DNA of 64,000 nucleotides from Winkia neuii (GCF_029011175.1 NZ_CP118946.1:1-64000), one strand, 5' to 3'; shown: positions 11,892 to 21,415, counted from the first letter of the stretch. Notes: generated from the letters alone by a model not told the origin. Made by a program: numbers and translations.

Positions 11892-11941
11892 GTTAAAGCT
11901 CGAGATCTTCGAAATACATGAGAAGATTAAATAGCTTTAAC
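11892..11941. promoter_or_regulatory. Inverted repeat upstream of the BCCT gene
   Basis: GTTAAAGCT (11892-11900) and AGCTTTAAC (11933-11941) are perfect inverted copies with a 32-base loop, ending 19 bases before the transporter start. They could be two half-sites for a looping regulator or a leader RNA stem. They are too far apart for one ordinary LacI operator. Confidence 0.4.
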
Positions 11942-11960
11942 AAAAAAGATAGGATCCATA

Positions 11961-13835
11961 GTGAATTCGGAGAAGAAGACCGGCAGTCGTCCTCAAATTG
12001 TCACAGAGGCACTGCGCATAGCGCGCAAACCGATTATCTCGATTCACCCAGGCCTGATCCCCGGAATTGACGTTGCCGATACCGGCCGAAAATTCCCCAC
12101 AAATAAGACCGTGTTTGCGGTGGCACTCGCGTTCATCGTAGGCATCGTCGGGTGGGCCGGCGTTGCCCCAGAAAATCTGAAGACGGTAGGCACCACCGTG
12201 CAGTCCTGGCTCATTGGAAATTTTGGTTGGTTGCTGAGCACGCTCATGGTGGTGTGCATAATCTTCATGTTGGTGATCGGTTTTGGACCAACGGGTAAGA
12301 TCCGTTTAGGAGCCGACGACTCTGAACCCGAATACTCCACCACCTCCTGGATTTCGATGCTTTTCGCCGCAGGGCTGGGCATTGGCCTGGTCTTTTATGG
12401 CCCAATGGAACCGTTGCAGCATTTCTTGACCCCGCCTCCGGGAACCCCGGATGGGCAGGGCTCGGAAGCGGTTTACACGGCAATAGCGCAGGCACTTCTA
12501 CACCAGGCGTCGTTGGCTTGGGGCGTTTACGCCATGGTTGGTGGCGCCATTGCCTATTCGGCATACCGGCGAGGCCGACTTCCCCTTATTTCGGCCCTAT
12601 TCGAACCAGTATTCCCTGATGGATCCAATCGCGTCCTAGGCAAGATTATCGATATTTTGGCTGTGTTGGTGACCATATTGGGAACCGCGACTTCGTTGGG
12701 TATTGGAGCCCTGCAGATTCGCACGGGCACTTCCTTCCTTACCGGAAAGTCACTTGAAGGCAACACCTTTGTCGTGGTGATCATGGTTCTTTTGACGATC
12801 CTGTTCACCTTCTCGGCCGTCAGTGGCATCAAGCGCGGCATTCGGTTCCTATCCAATTCGAACATGGTGCTGGTAGTTGTATTGGCCCTGTTTGTGCTGA
12901 TCTCCGGTCCTACCGTGTTCTTGCTCGATGCGATTCCAGCTTCCCTCTATTCGTTTGTTGACAGCTTCTGCCGCATGTTGGCGTTGAACGCTTCCCAGGG
13001 CCAGGATGCGAAGGAGTTCGTGACCACCTGGACCATGATGTACTGGGCATGGTGGATTTCCTGGTCGCCGTTTGTTGGCACGTTTATCGCCAAGATTTCT
13101 AAGTCGCGCACGTTGCGCGAGTTCGTTTCGGTAGTCATTTTTGTTCCGGCCGGGATCTCAGCTATCTGGTATGTGCTGTTGGGGGGTACCGCAATTCGCA
13201 TGAATATGAATGGCACTGGCCTGCAAATCAAGGGGTCAGGAGAAAACGTCATGTTCGATCTGCTGGAGCGGTTGCCACTCAGTACGATTACCGAAATTGT
13301 GGTTCTGCTTGCAGTGGTCATCTTCTTCGTCACTGCCGCTGATTCTGCAACCAACGTGGTCGCATCCATGTCTCAGACTGGTCGGCCTAACCCAGCTACC
13401 GTAGTGACCGTGGTGTGGGGCGTCGCCCTCGGAGCGGTAGCAATCGCACTGCTGCTTGCCGGTGGGCAGGATGCCCTGTCCGGTTTACAAGCAATGATGG
13501 TTACTTTCTCGCTGCCATTCGCCGTGGTACTACTGGGCGTCATGATTGCCTGGGCGAAGGATCTACGCAATGACCCGTACATGATTCGCAGAGCCTACGC
13601 CCGGCACGCGATCGCGAAGGGCGTACACTCCGGCATTGAAGAATACGGAGACGATTTCGTGTTCGGAACTTCTGAGGTGCCTTCTGGCGAGGGCGCGGGG
13701 GCTTCTACAGACTACGACAGTGCCGACCCGTCTTTATCCGAGTGGTACACCGAGGTAGATAGCAAAGGGGCAGTCAGCTCCGGGGGTACGGACACGCCAG
13801 AAGGACAGAACCAAAATGAGGGTGAAAATAGGTGA
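11961..13835 (+). CDS. BCCT-family transporter (betaine/carnitine/choline type)
   Basis: A 624-residue secondary transporter of the BCCT family, moving quaternary ammonium compounds such as glycine betaine, choline or carnitine. It has about 12 membrane segments, the glycine-rich AAGLGIGLVFYGPMEP stretch and the family hallmark WTMMYWAWWISWSPFVG followed by TFIAKISKSRTLREF. The C-terminal ~50 residues are hydrophilic, acidic and Gly/Ser-rich. The GTG start follows AAAGATAGGATCC. It is closest in look to sodium-coupled BetP-like carriers. It might supply carnitine to the cluster 25 kb away, but that is only an inference. Confidence 0.92.
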   Translation: MNSEKKTGSRPQIVTEALRIARKPIISIHPGLIPGIDVADTGRKFPTNKTVFAVALAFIVGIVGWAGVAPENLKTVGTTVQSWLIGNFGWLLSTLMVVCIIFMLVIGFGPTGKIRLGADDSEPEYSTTSWISMLFAAGLGIGLVFYGPMEPLQHFLTPPPGTPDGQGSEAVYTAIAQALLHQASLAWGVYAMVGGAIAYSAYRRGRLPLISALFEPVFPDGSNRVLGKIIDILAVLVTILGTATSLGIGALQIRTGTSFLTGKSLEGNTFVVVIMVLLTILFTFSAVSGIKRGIRFLSNSNMVLVVVLALFVLISGPTVFLLDAIPASLYSFVDSFCRMLALNASQGQDAKEFVTTWTMMYWAWWISWSPFVGTFIAKISKSRTLREFVSVVIFVPAGISAIWYVLLGGTAIRMNMNGTGLQIKGSGENVMFDLLERLPLSTITEIVVLLAVVIFFVTAADSATNVVASMSQTGRPNPATVVTVVWGVALGAVAIALLLAGGQDALSGLQAMMVTFSLPFAVVLLGVMIAWAKDLRNDPYMIRRAYARHAIAKGVHSGIEEYGDDFVFGTSEVPSGEGAGASTDYDSADPSLSEWYTEVDSKGAVSSGGTDTPEGQNQNEGENR

Positions 13836-13853
13836 AATATTAGCTGATGGTTC

Positions 13854-16181
13854 CTACTCCTCTAAGGAATGTAACGTGTGTCGATTCTTCGGTAGGCGAA
13901 TGGCCTCAGCTAGGAAGATTACGATCAGGAGTACAGGGGGGACTAGCCAGAAGTATCCGGCGCTGATCTGGTGTGGGGTGGGCCCGCGTCCCGCCACTGC
14001 CGGAGTAGACATTAGCCTGCCAATTATCGTTGCAACTACGATGGAGCAAAGATAGGGGCTCAACTCCCGCAATCTGAGATTACGCAACAGGGCATCCCCT
14101 CCACCATAGTTGTTCACCACGAACCGGAGGGCAGTGTCGCGTTTACGCGCCAAAGCAAGACCCGTCCCTATTAATACGACACTAAGAATGAAGCCCACAG
14201 CTAAAACTGCCAAAGATAACTTATGCAATGAAGAGGTGTTCACACTAGTGGGTTCGGTTATTGCTATTGACGGGGAAACCGCACTCGCCGCTCTTCTGAA
14301 TATAGTCTGTCTGGATAGAGATTTTCTCGCGAAATCTGGAATGTATACCCATCGATCAGGTCCAGGTAAGATACCGGCATTTTTCAAGCGTGGATTATCA
14401 GGATCGGCTATCCAGTCGGGCAGATTAGCTTGACCAATTCTGTAATTTATTTTATCTCCGATATTTGTTTGAGTTAGAATATTAGCTTTATCTGAAAAAT
14501 TGTCGAAACCTAGAATATAAAAATCACTATCGCCCTGACTCTGACGTAGTTCAGGTGAACTATCGCCGACTTGGACGAGGGTACTGCGTTGAGTGTTCAA
14601 GAAACTTAAAATACCAATGAAACCGCGGCAGTCAGTTAATGACTTACCTTGATTGTTGCATTTAGTGTATTTTTCAGAAGCTATACGGACGAGCTTTTGG
14701 GACTCATCGGGAAGCACAAAAACAACGGCATTTCTCATGATGTCAGGAAATTGTTTTTGTAGATAAGCGACATGGGCGGGACTGACATGTTCAATAGTCA
14801 TGTAGTCGTCCCCATCTGGTTTGCCGTAGTCTAAGGCATTGGCATGCCCCTGAAAAGAGATTGCTACCAGGGTAGTGATTGCAATAGCTATGGCAACCAT
14901 AGGGGCAAGAGTAATAGTGGCAGCCGAGGTGACCATACCTGCCTCCCGCAATGGTTTGCCGATACTAACCCATGATAAAGCATACGCGAGTAGGGCGGCG
15001 CCCGTTACCGCCATAATGATCGATGGGAAATACAGGATTGATGTATGTGTGACGGCAAACCAGATTGCAACAGCAGCGATTGCAAGAAGCGCAACACCGA
15101 ACACCACAATGGTCTTCAGAGAGCTATTTTCAACTCTTACTAGCGGCTTGTGGCGCCTCCTGTTACGCCATTTATGGTAGACGAATAATATTACGGACGA
15201 AATAAGTATGGTTGCAAAAACTCGGATGTAACAGGCGTATACACTACTTGGCTCGTAGGCTGTCCAAAGCTGATCGAAACTTTGGCCTATGTAACCGCAT
15301 AGGAGCCACATACCTAGATGAGCAAACAGGCCCCCAAGCGTGACACTACAGATTAGTAAGAAAGAGATCATTCCGGCAGATAACAGCCATGACTGGCGCC
15401 TTTCCAAGCCTATGGAGCAAAGCGCTTGGATGGTTGTAGTAGCCGCGCGGTTAGCGGTATTGATACCTGCTACAAGAAGTGTAATAGTGGCTAGCAATAA
15501 TACTGCCGATAGTACCTGCCAACTATTCAAAAGTGCACTCTTTTCACCCCGGAGTAGGTAATCTACAGCTCCTTCTACTGAGTTCACACGAATTAATCCT
15601 AAGCGTGTATCAGAGAGAAGATTTTCATTTAGCTCAGGATCGACATTGGTTAGCCACGTAGTAGCGTCCTGTTGCTCCTCTTCACTCATCTCTTGAACAG
15701 CAAATTGTTCACTTATGTGTGCGGGGAGAAGTGCAATACCTACTACATCGAAAGTATTATTATTAATCCGTATCCTATCGCCGACCTCAGCCTGTAATGC
15801 TTTTGCAGTTGCGCTTGAGAGTACTATTTGTCGGTTACGTCTCTGTCTGCGTCCGTCGATTAATATCCCGTATGCAAAGTTGTCGCCGGCATGTATAACG
15901 GTAGCGCTCGTGGAACGCGTACCTCTTTCGAAAATCTCACTCGTGCGAGTGACGGGTAGTAATTCTTTCTTATTGACATTTTGGAGTAAACGGGCTCTGG
16001 ATGTAGAATTTGTAGTTCCAATCCGATACTGTTTACCACCGTAAGTTGCATAGACGTCTTTTTCAATAGTATTGACAAAATTACTGTGTAACATACCAGA
16101 AAGGGATGCGCATAGAGACAGAAATAATAACGCTAGACAAAGTGTCGTAGCTATTCGGAAATGTTGCTGAATAAAGCCCAC
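13854..16181 (-). CDS. FtsX-type ABC transporter permease (MacB/lipoprotein- or peptide-export class)
   Basis: A 775-residue membrane protein with an N-terminal membrane anchor, a large extracytoplasmic domain, three or four central membrane segments, a second extracytoplasmic domain and C-terminal segments: the duplicated FtsX layout of MacB-type and antimicrobial-peptide-linked permeases. The GTG start at 16181 is the first usable start after an in-frame stop. The DNA is clearly AT-richer than the flanks, with AT-rich codons throughout, suggesting horizontal acquisition. It is the last gene of the minus-strand operon with the ATPase and the small secreted protein, and ends 18 bases from the converging BCCT gene. 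Confidence 0.85.
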   Translation of the reverse strand: MGFIQQHFRIATTLCLALLFLSLCASLSGMLHSNFVNTIEKDVYATYGGKQYRIGTTNSTSRARLLQNVNKKELLPVTRTSEIFERGTRSTSATVIHAGDNFAYGILIDGRRQRRNRQIVLSSATAKALQAEVGDRIRINNNTFDVVGIALLPAHISEQFAVQEMSEEEQQDATTWLTNVDPELNENLLSDTRLGLIRVNSVEGAVDYLLRGEKSALLNSWQVLSAVLLLATITLLVAGINTANRAATTTIQALCSIGLERRQSWLLSAGMISFLLICSVTLGGLFAHLGMWLLCGYIGQSFDQLWTAYEPSSVYACYIRVFATILISSVILFVYHKWRNRRRHKPLVRVENSSLKTIVVFGVALLAIAAVAIWFAVTHTSILYFPSIIMAVTGAALLAYALSWVSIGKPLREAGMVTSAATITLAPMVAIAIAITTLVAISFQGHANALDYGKPDGDDYMTIEHVSPAHVAYLQKQFPDIMRNAVVFVLPDESQKLVRIASEKYTKCNNQGKSLTDCRGFIGILSFLNTQRSTLVQVGDSSPELRQSQGDSDFYILGFDNFSDKANILTQTNIGDKINYRIGQANLPDWIADPDNPRLKNAGILPGPDRWVYIPDFARKSLSRQTIFRRAASAVSPSIAITEPTSVNTSSLHKLSLAVLAVGFILSVVLIGTGLALARKRDTALRFVVNNYGGGDALLRNLRLRELSPYLCSIVVATIIGRLMSTPAVAGRGPTPHQISAGYFWLVPPVLLIVIFLAEAIRLPKNRHTLHSLEE

Positions 16182-16865
16182 CGCAACTTTTACCTGCAGG
16201 TTTCGAGCTATTTTTTTCGATTAGTTTGCATTCTGACACTTCCAACACTCTGTCAGCAACATCAGCTACCGCTGGGTCGTGGGTGACAGTGATTATGCAT
16301 ACGTCGAGTTCATGTGCTAATTCGCCGAGTAATTCAGCTATGGCGTTCGAAGAGTCCTTGTCTAAGGCGCCTGTCGGTTCGTCAGCTAGGATGACCTTTG
16401 GTTTGTTCGCTAAAGCTCTAGCAATTGCGACTCTCTGCGCCTCGCCTCCAGAGAGCTGATCGGCGCGTGAGTCGGCTATATTCCCTAGCCCCAGACGCTG
16501 CAATAATTCGGCTGCAGTATCAGGGTTGTGGTCGAGCGTACCCGCAACTTGCTGCGCCAGCCGAATGTTGTCGCAGGCGCTGAGGTAGGGAATTAGCCGG
16601 TAGTCCTGGAATACGCGAGCCAGTACCTTCCCACGGAGGTCTTTTAGTGCGAAGTCGGAAACCGGTTTTCCCGCTATCTTCACGACTCCTTTTTCGGATT
16701 TAAGGAGCCGTCCAGCAGATTCAGCAACGTAGTCTTCCCCGACCCGGAAGGGCCCATAACCACGTGAAATAAGCCGGATGCGAATTCGGCATCCATATTC
16801 GCGAAGATTGTTCGAAGTCGCTGAGCGTCGGGAAAATGGAACGATATTCCAGAACACGTAATCAT
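16081..16865 (-). CDS. ABC transporter ATP-binding protein, frameshifted
   Basis: ATPase partner of the FtsX-type permease. Two frames are needed. The first (16865 down to 16680) gives the N-terminus with Walker A GPSGSGKTT and stops after NPKKES. The second, entered by a -1 shift at the A5 run near 16690-16694, gives VVKIAGKPVSDF, the Q-loop (FQDYRLIP), signature LSGGEAQRVAIARAL, Walker B VILADEPTGALD and H-loop TVTHD. The junction NPKK-GVVKIAG is seamless. The second frame runs to 16081, overlapping the permease by 101 bases, which is long; one more A in the A7 run at 16211-16217 (minus sense) would end it at LIEKK. Homopolymer errors are likely, though a real mutation or programmed frameshift is not excluded. 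Confidence 0.8.
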
Positions 16866-16880
16866 GAATTATCCGCAGGG

Positions 16881-17216
16881 CTATCGGTGGGCTTGGTCAG
16901 TACGGGCGTATCTGGCCTGCCATGAACCCCACTTTGCCGCCCAACTGGTGCTGTGTTTCCGGCCAGTGTCATAGAACCATCCAGAAGTGTAGTCGGGCCA
17001 GACAGGGATGACCATAACAACTTGGACCTTAGTGTCCCTAGCGATAGAAGAGCAGACTCCCTCCGCTTGCTGAGATCCTCCATTCGTGTTTAACCAAGCT
17101 TTACAACTTGATCCTAATGCTGACGCGTCGATAGTGGATGCAGCAGCAAATCCGCCTGCCAACACAGCTGTGCCAGCAAGAGTGGTTGCGAGCTTACGAC
17201 CTATTGTCGATCTCAT
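16881..17216 (-). CDS. Small secreted protein linked to the ABC transporter (bacteriocin-like candidate)
   Basis: A 111-residue product with a classical signal peptide: MRSTIGRKLATTLAGTAVLA, then an Ala-rich region with possible cleavage near residue 30-35. The mature part is short, with two cysteines (SSCKAWL, EGVCSSI) and many Trp, Tyr and Gly residues. The ATG at 17216 has an excellent AAAGGAG site 7 bases upstream. The ATPase starts 15 bases after the stop, so this gene leads the operon. Small secreted protein plus ATPase plus FtsX-type permease resembles lactococcin-972-type bacteriocin loci, but I do not recognise the mature sequence as a named family. Confidence 0.7.
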   Translation of the reverse strand: MRSTIGRKLATTLAGTAVLAGGFAAASTIDASALGSSCKAWLNTNGGSQQAEGVCSSIARDTKVQVVMVIPVWPDYTSGWFYDTGRKHSTSWAAKWGSWQARYARTDQAHR

Positions 17217-17451
17217 TTCAAACTCCTTTGTTCTTTTGGTTAGGTGCAAGGGCATCTTCCTGCAAATCCGGCGGAGTGAGCTCCCTTGTATTGCGAGAAT
17301 AGCGAGGTGGATTCATCCTCGCATAACGTTAAAGACTCTAATGCGGCAGAATTTCCCGCACGGTCTTCTACCTAGTCGATGGCAGCACCCGACATAGCTG
17401 GTAACAGGAAAAATGTCGGGTGCTGATAGAGGCGCGATCTTTGGGGTAGGG
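17217..17451. promoter_or_regulatory. Intergenic region with long hairpin (17383-17425)
   Basis: The gap holds a perfect 13-bp inverted repeat, CAGCACCCGACAT (17383-17395) and ATGTCGGGTGCTG (17413-17425), just after the end of the minus-strand DUF2156 gene. It has no clear T-run on either side, so it may be an imperfect terminator for that gene. The promoter for the small secreted protein operon should lie at 17220-17380 on the minus strand; no clear boxes were found. Confidence 0.5.
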
Positions 17452-19893
17452 TCAGACTCCCAGTTTCGCCCTCAACCAGCGAGCCCCCATCATGGAAGCA
17501 TCCGTTACCCCAAAATCGGGTAGGTAGGCGCGCCCGATGGCAAACCCGACCGCGGGGAGCTCAGCAACATCCGGCACCAGTAGATACATGGGTTCGTATG
17601 CGGGCTGAAACTTTGCTTTAAACCTCGCTAACGACCTGAACCCATAGACCGGCTCCAGCATGCGCCCAACCCGGTCTAAAGAATCGGACAGGAATGCGCG
17701 TTCTTGAATCTCGCTCTGTTCTGCGCTTGCCGGCGCTGGAGCCAATGGCGCCCCCGACAAAGACACGAACTCCAGGCCGGCCTCTTGGCAAGCAATAGCC
17801 TGTTCGACCAGCAGTAATTCGATGACCTGCTTAAAGCCGCCCTCACGTCTACGCATCACGTCCAAGGTGCGCCCCACCAACACTCCGTCGCGATATACGG
17901 GTAGCCACGAAGTCACTCCATGAATGGTGCGATCGTCATCGACAGCGATCAGCAAAGACACTGCCGGATCCTCCAACTCGGCTACCCCACCCAGAGTGAA
18001 ATGCATTTCCGGCAAAGCTTTACCTTCGACCCACTGTGCGCAAATTGCCCGTATCTGGTCGCGTCCGCCCTCGGGAAGATCCGCCCACGTAACCTCTTCG
18101 ACATGAACGCCCTCGCGCGCAGCCCTGTTCTTTGCGGTACGCAAATCCTGATACTTCTTGCCCACTAAAGTAAACGATTCCATGGGTACCACAGCCTCTT
18201 CAGCCACGCGCACCGCCGTCCACCCCAGGTCTTGGGCTGCTTTCGCTACTTTCGCATGGGTGGAATAGAGGGCGGGAATCCACCCATTCTTTTGTGCAAA
18301 TGCCCCAAACTCGTGCACAATTCGAGCCGTGTCTACCACCTTGCCTACGGGGTCTGCGGTGGCCAGCGCTACGCCCTCGACCACTCGGTAGCCCCATCCG
18401 GCCTCACCCATCCGGTCGATCCACGGCTGGTTGCCCGCCCACGTCGACATCCACGAAAGGGAACCGCCGCCCTCGGTGACTAGGCGACGCAGGTGAGCAC
18501 CCGCATCCTGTTCTTCTGGACGCACGAAGAAGCGCTCTGAAGGCACCACCTGGCCGGTTGCTGCAAAGGTGCGCCACAGCAAAATAGTAAGTGCGATTGT
18601 CAACAGCTGGGCGGGCGCCCCCGCGATGAGCTGCACGAAGCTTTGCGGGGCTGACCAGGCGCGCGGTTCCAGGGCGTACAGCAAAGCCAGTACGATCAGC
18701 CCGGTAACAATGATGAGCGCCGCCCGTTTGGCAGCCAACTGGTAGGTGCCGGTTCTGGCGCGCACTTGGAAGGAACGGTGCGTGCATAGAAGCAGGATTA
18801 GCGCGCACACACTGATCCCGATCTGGAAGTACAGGGGAGGCAGGGCGGAAAGGATGTGGTGGGACGGGAAAACGACGTCAGCGGGCACAAGGTGTACCCA
18901 CACCAGGCCGCGCACAATGGCGAACAATTGTGTAAAGACCGCAATAAACCAGGCCGCCCGGCGTGAACGGGACAGGCCATCCGCCAGCGCAATAAATAGT
19001 AGGAAAAGGGCGACGTGGTGCAAGATAGGCGAGATGGCCCCACCGCTGGCGCGCGCCAGTTCCACCGCGCAGGACGGGTCGGCTATGCGAGTGGTGATAG
19101 AAGAAAAACCGTTCGGGAAACAGTGGTTCGCCAACGAAATGGGTCGTAGGCGCGACACAAAAATTAGTCGTTCGATCTGCGCCATAGGGCCGGCCGGGTG
19201 TCGAAAAATGGCGCTGATTAGGCCGGATGTTCCTAGCGCGGCGATGATGATGGCAATGTTTGCGGGAATGTCTGCCCGCGCCCCCATGGGCTTACCGCGG
19301 CGACCGCCCGCGGCGGGGGTGTAGCCGAAAGCCAAGCCGGCTAGTGCCGCCCCGATTCTTACGACCTCGACTAGGTTCCCGACTATCAGGCAGAGCACGG
19401 TCAGGGTCACGAAAGTGGCAACGCGAATGCGGCGGGAGCCGACGCGGTCCACGCGCCAGGTAGTTGCCATAAGGATGGCGATTACCCACGGGGACATGGA
19501 GATGACTGTTTCATCCACTAGGACCGCGGATTTGGTGAGCCCTACGGCAAAGAGGGCGAATACCACTGCGGCACCAAAGATGATGCCGCATAGTTGGCCG
19601 CCAACGGCGATTAGAGCAAGTCGCCACGATCCAAGCCGCGGCTCGGCCCATGCGCCCACCGCCAGTGCAAATGAGGTGGCCAGGAGCAGAGCTAATCCAT
19701 CAGAGGTGGTAAAAACTGCCACCAACGGGCGGGACCAGCCGGGGATGTGAGTTACCTGGGCTAGTGGGCCGCCGGTTGAGGCGGCCGGGCCTATCCCAAG
19801 ACCCACGGCCAACCCCACGTTGGCGATCCACCCAATAGCCACCAAGGTGAGGGTGGCGGGACAGTGACGCAGAGCGTTTAAGATCTTGCTCAT
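17452..19893 (-). CDS. DUF2156 lipid aminoacyltransferase (MprF/LysX-like) with large membrane domain
   Basis: An 813-residue protein with an N-terminal half of about 12 membrane segments and a C-terminal cytosolic DUF2156 domain (from roughly residue 450; patterns SLSWMSTWAGN, WGYRVVEGVALATADPVG, LDVMRRREGGFKQVIELLL). The C-terminal domain has the tandem GNAT-like fold of aminoacyl-phosphatidylglycerol synthases, which use aminoacyl-tRNA to modify membrane lipids and reduce cationic peptide binding. No lysyl-tRNA synthetase module is present. I chose the ATG at 19893, overlapping the upstream esterase stop as ATGA with AAAGGAA before it. The amino acid and lipid substrates cannot be read from sequence. 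Confidence 0.88.
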   Translation of the reverse strand: MSKILNALRHCPATLTLVAIGWIANVGLAVGLGIGPAASTGGPLAQVTHIPGWSRPLVAVFTTSDGLALLLATSFALAVGAWAEPRLGSWRLALIAVGGQLCGIIFGAAVVFALFAVGLTKSAVLVDETVISMSPWVIAILMATTWRVDRVGSRRIRVATFVTLTVLCLIVGNLVEVVRIGAALAGLAFGYTPAAGGRRGKPMGARADIPANIAIIIAALGTSGLISAIFRHPAGPMAQIERLIFVSRLRPISLANHCFPNGFSSITTRIADPSCAVELARASGGAISPILHHVALFLLFIALADGLSRSRRAAWFIAVFTQLFAIVRGLVWVHLVPADVVFPSHHILSALPPLYFQIGISVCALILLLCTHRSFQVRARTGTYQLAAKRAALIIVTGLIVLALLYALEPRAWSAPQSFVQLIAGAPAQLLTIALTILLWRTFAATGQVVPSERFFVRPEEQDAGAHLRRLVTEGGGSLSWMSTWAGNQPWIDRMGEAGWGYRVVEGVALATADPVGKVVDTARIVHEFGAFAQKNGWIPALYSTHAKVAKAAQDLGWTAVRVAEEAVVPMESFTLVGKKYQDLRTAKNRAAREGVHVEEVTWADLPEGGRDQIRAICAQWVEGKALPEMHFTLGGVAELEDPAVSLLIAVDDDRTIHGVTSWLPVYRDGVLVGRTLDVMRRREGGFKQVIELLLVEQAIACQEAGLEFVSLSGAPLAPAPASAEQSEIQERAFLSDSLDRVGRMLEPVYGFRSLARFKAKFQPAYEPMYLLVPDVAELPAVGFAIGRAYLPDFGVTDASMMGARWLRAKLGV

Positions 19894-21188
19894 CGCTGTT
19901 CCTTTTCTAGTTCTAGTTGTTGCATCATCCATGGCCACTGCGATTTCAGCAGCGTTCGCCACACGGCCCACGAGTGCCGCCCGGAAGTGTAAACAATGTT
20001 GCCTACGGCTATCTTTTTCTTCTTTGCTAAGGCGTGTATGCGCCTAGTTTTTGGCCCCGAGAAATCATCTTTCACTCCGAGGCCGAAACGCCCACTTAGC
20101 TGCGGGTAGGACCGCTGAGCCAACAGTGGTTCAATCTGGTAGCGAGCCCACTGGTCCGTGTTGGAAGCGAACGCGTTTTTAATGGTGTAGGCGCGCGTGA
20201 AGAGTTTTTGTTCCGCTTCGCCAGACATGTCGAAGAAATGTCTGTAGGCGGTTGGATCTTGCAGTGCGAACTGCACGGCGCAAGTACCCCCGAAGCTGAC
20301 TCCCACCACCATCCACTGCTGGGGGCTGTCCGCTGCGGGCAGATTTTTCTTTACCCAGGCAGGAATATCTTTCGTGGCGTAGGTAGACGCGTTGCCCCGA
20401 ACCGAATCGGCACACAGGGTGTTGAAGGTGGTCGCGCGGGTTACATCAGCCAACACCAGGATGGGAGCCACGCCGCCGTGGGTGGCGGCGTACTGTTCCG
20501 CTATTTGCGGGCCGGTTCCCAGCCTCACCCAATCATTCGGAGTACCCGGAATTCCAGGCAGCATGACCACTACCGGCAGCTTTGGGGGGTTTGACCCCAA
20601 CGCGGCGGGTGGCAGGTAAATGTTCGCCGCCCTCGCTTTGAATCCGGAGCGTGCCCCCGGAATGCGCACCTGGGTAAGGATTCCGTGCCCGGAAGCGATG
20701 GCTCTTGCGGCACTTGCTTTACCCTTGCCCGGTTTTAGGTGCAGATCGGTCCACTTGACTGTCTGGATGGAGCCCCGCCCCAGGAAAGCGGAAAGGGTGG
20801 GGTAGGCCTGGTAAACCTCATTTGTGCCTAGACTCGCGCCCACCGCAAACAGCGCCACCGCAACAATTGCACCGAGGATGCGTGTCGCCCTCCAGGCGGG
20901 TCTTCCTTTTCGCACGAGGGCGAAACCCAGTAACACAAGGTCAGTTCCAGCCAGAAAGATCCAGGCGTAGACATGCCAATCTAGGCCATCTGGAAACGGC
21001 ACCCACACGTAGTCCATTGCGATCCAGGTGCCGGTGGTAGCGAGCGCGCCCACGGCCAATGCCCAAAGTAGAGCTTTGCCGAGGCGACGCAGTGGAGCTG
21101 CAAGAAACAGGGCAAAAAGTGTTGCCAGAGCCAACAAAAGCCAGGCTAGCCAAAGCGCGCCGGAACAAAGCAGATTAGCGTCCCGCAC
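19890..21188 (-). CDS. Membrane-anchored alpha/beta-hydrolase esterase
   Basis: A 432-residue protein with four N-terminal membrane segments and an extracytoplasmic esterase domain of the esterase D/antigen 85 type. The nucleophile elbow is GVSFGG and a late His in the RHSW motif probably completes the triad with an Asp. GTG at 21188 is preferred because AGGAG lies 5 bases upstream; the frame is open 14 codons further. It is translationally coupled to the DUF2156 gene. Aminoacyl-lipid synthases are often paired with hydrolases that remove the modification or act on related lipids, so a paired role is likely. Confidence 0.85.
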   Translation of the reverse strand: MRDANLLCSGALWLAWLLLALATLFALFLAAPLRRLGKALLWALAVGALATTGTWIAMDYVWVPFPDGLDWHVYAWIFLAGTDLVLLGFALVRKGRPAWRATRILGAIVAVALFAVGASLGTNEVYQAYPTLSAFLGRGSIQTVKWTDLHLKPGKGKASAARAIASGHGILTQVRIPGARSGFKARAANIYLPPAALGSNPPKLPVVVMLPGIPGTPNDWVRLGTGPQIAEQYAATHGGVAPILVLADVTRATTFNTLCADSVRGNASTYATKDIPAWVKKNLPAADSPQQWMVVGVSFGGTCAVQFALQDPTAYRHFFDMSGEAEQKLFTRAYTIKNAFASNTDQWARYQIEPLLAQRSYPQLSGRFGLGVKDDFSGPKTRRIHALAKKKKIAVGNIVYTSGRHSWAVWRTLLKSQWPWMMQQLELEKEQR

Positions 21189-21415
21189 CTTATCTCCTAT
21201 TCGTTGGGGGGCTCCCGCCCGGCAATTCAAAACATCTAAAACTAGTCGCTATTATCTGTGTGAATCCTGAGGATTTACTATTATTTCTGAAGAAAAGTGC
21301 GTTTTGTGGTCTTTATCGACCTCGAATCGAGCTGAATGCAGGGAAGGTAAAGGTTGCTGCCCTAGCTCAAGCTGTAGGGTAAGAAGTGCTCAGCGAGCAC
21401 GTAGAAGGGGGAAAC

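Noticed and set aside
11961-13835. BCCT gene as caiT of the carnitine pathway
   Set aside because: It is 25 kb from the cai genes, sits beside a LacI regulator, and looks BetP-like; the substrate cannot be settled, so no symbol is given.
13816-14055. 79-codon plus-strand frame at the end of the BCCT gene
   Set aside because: It overlaps the BCCT stop and runs antisense to the permease; no independent support.
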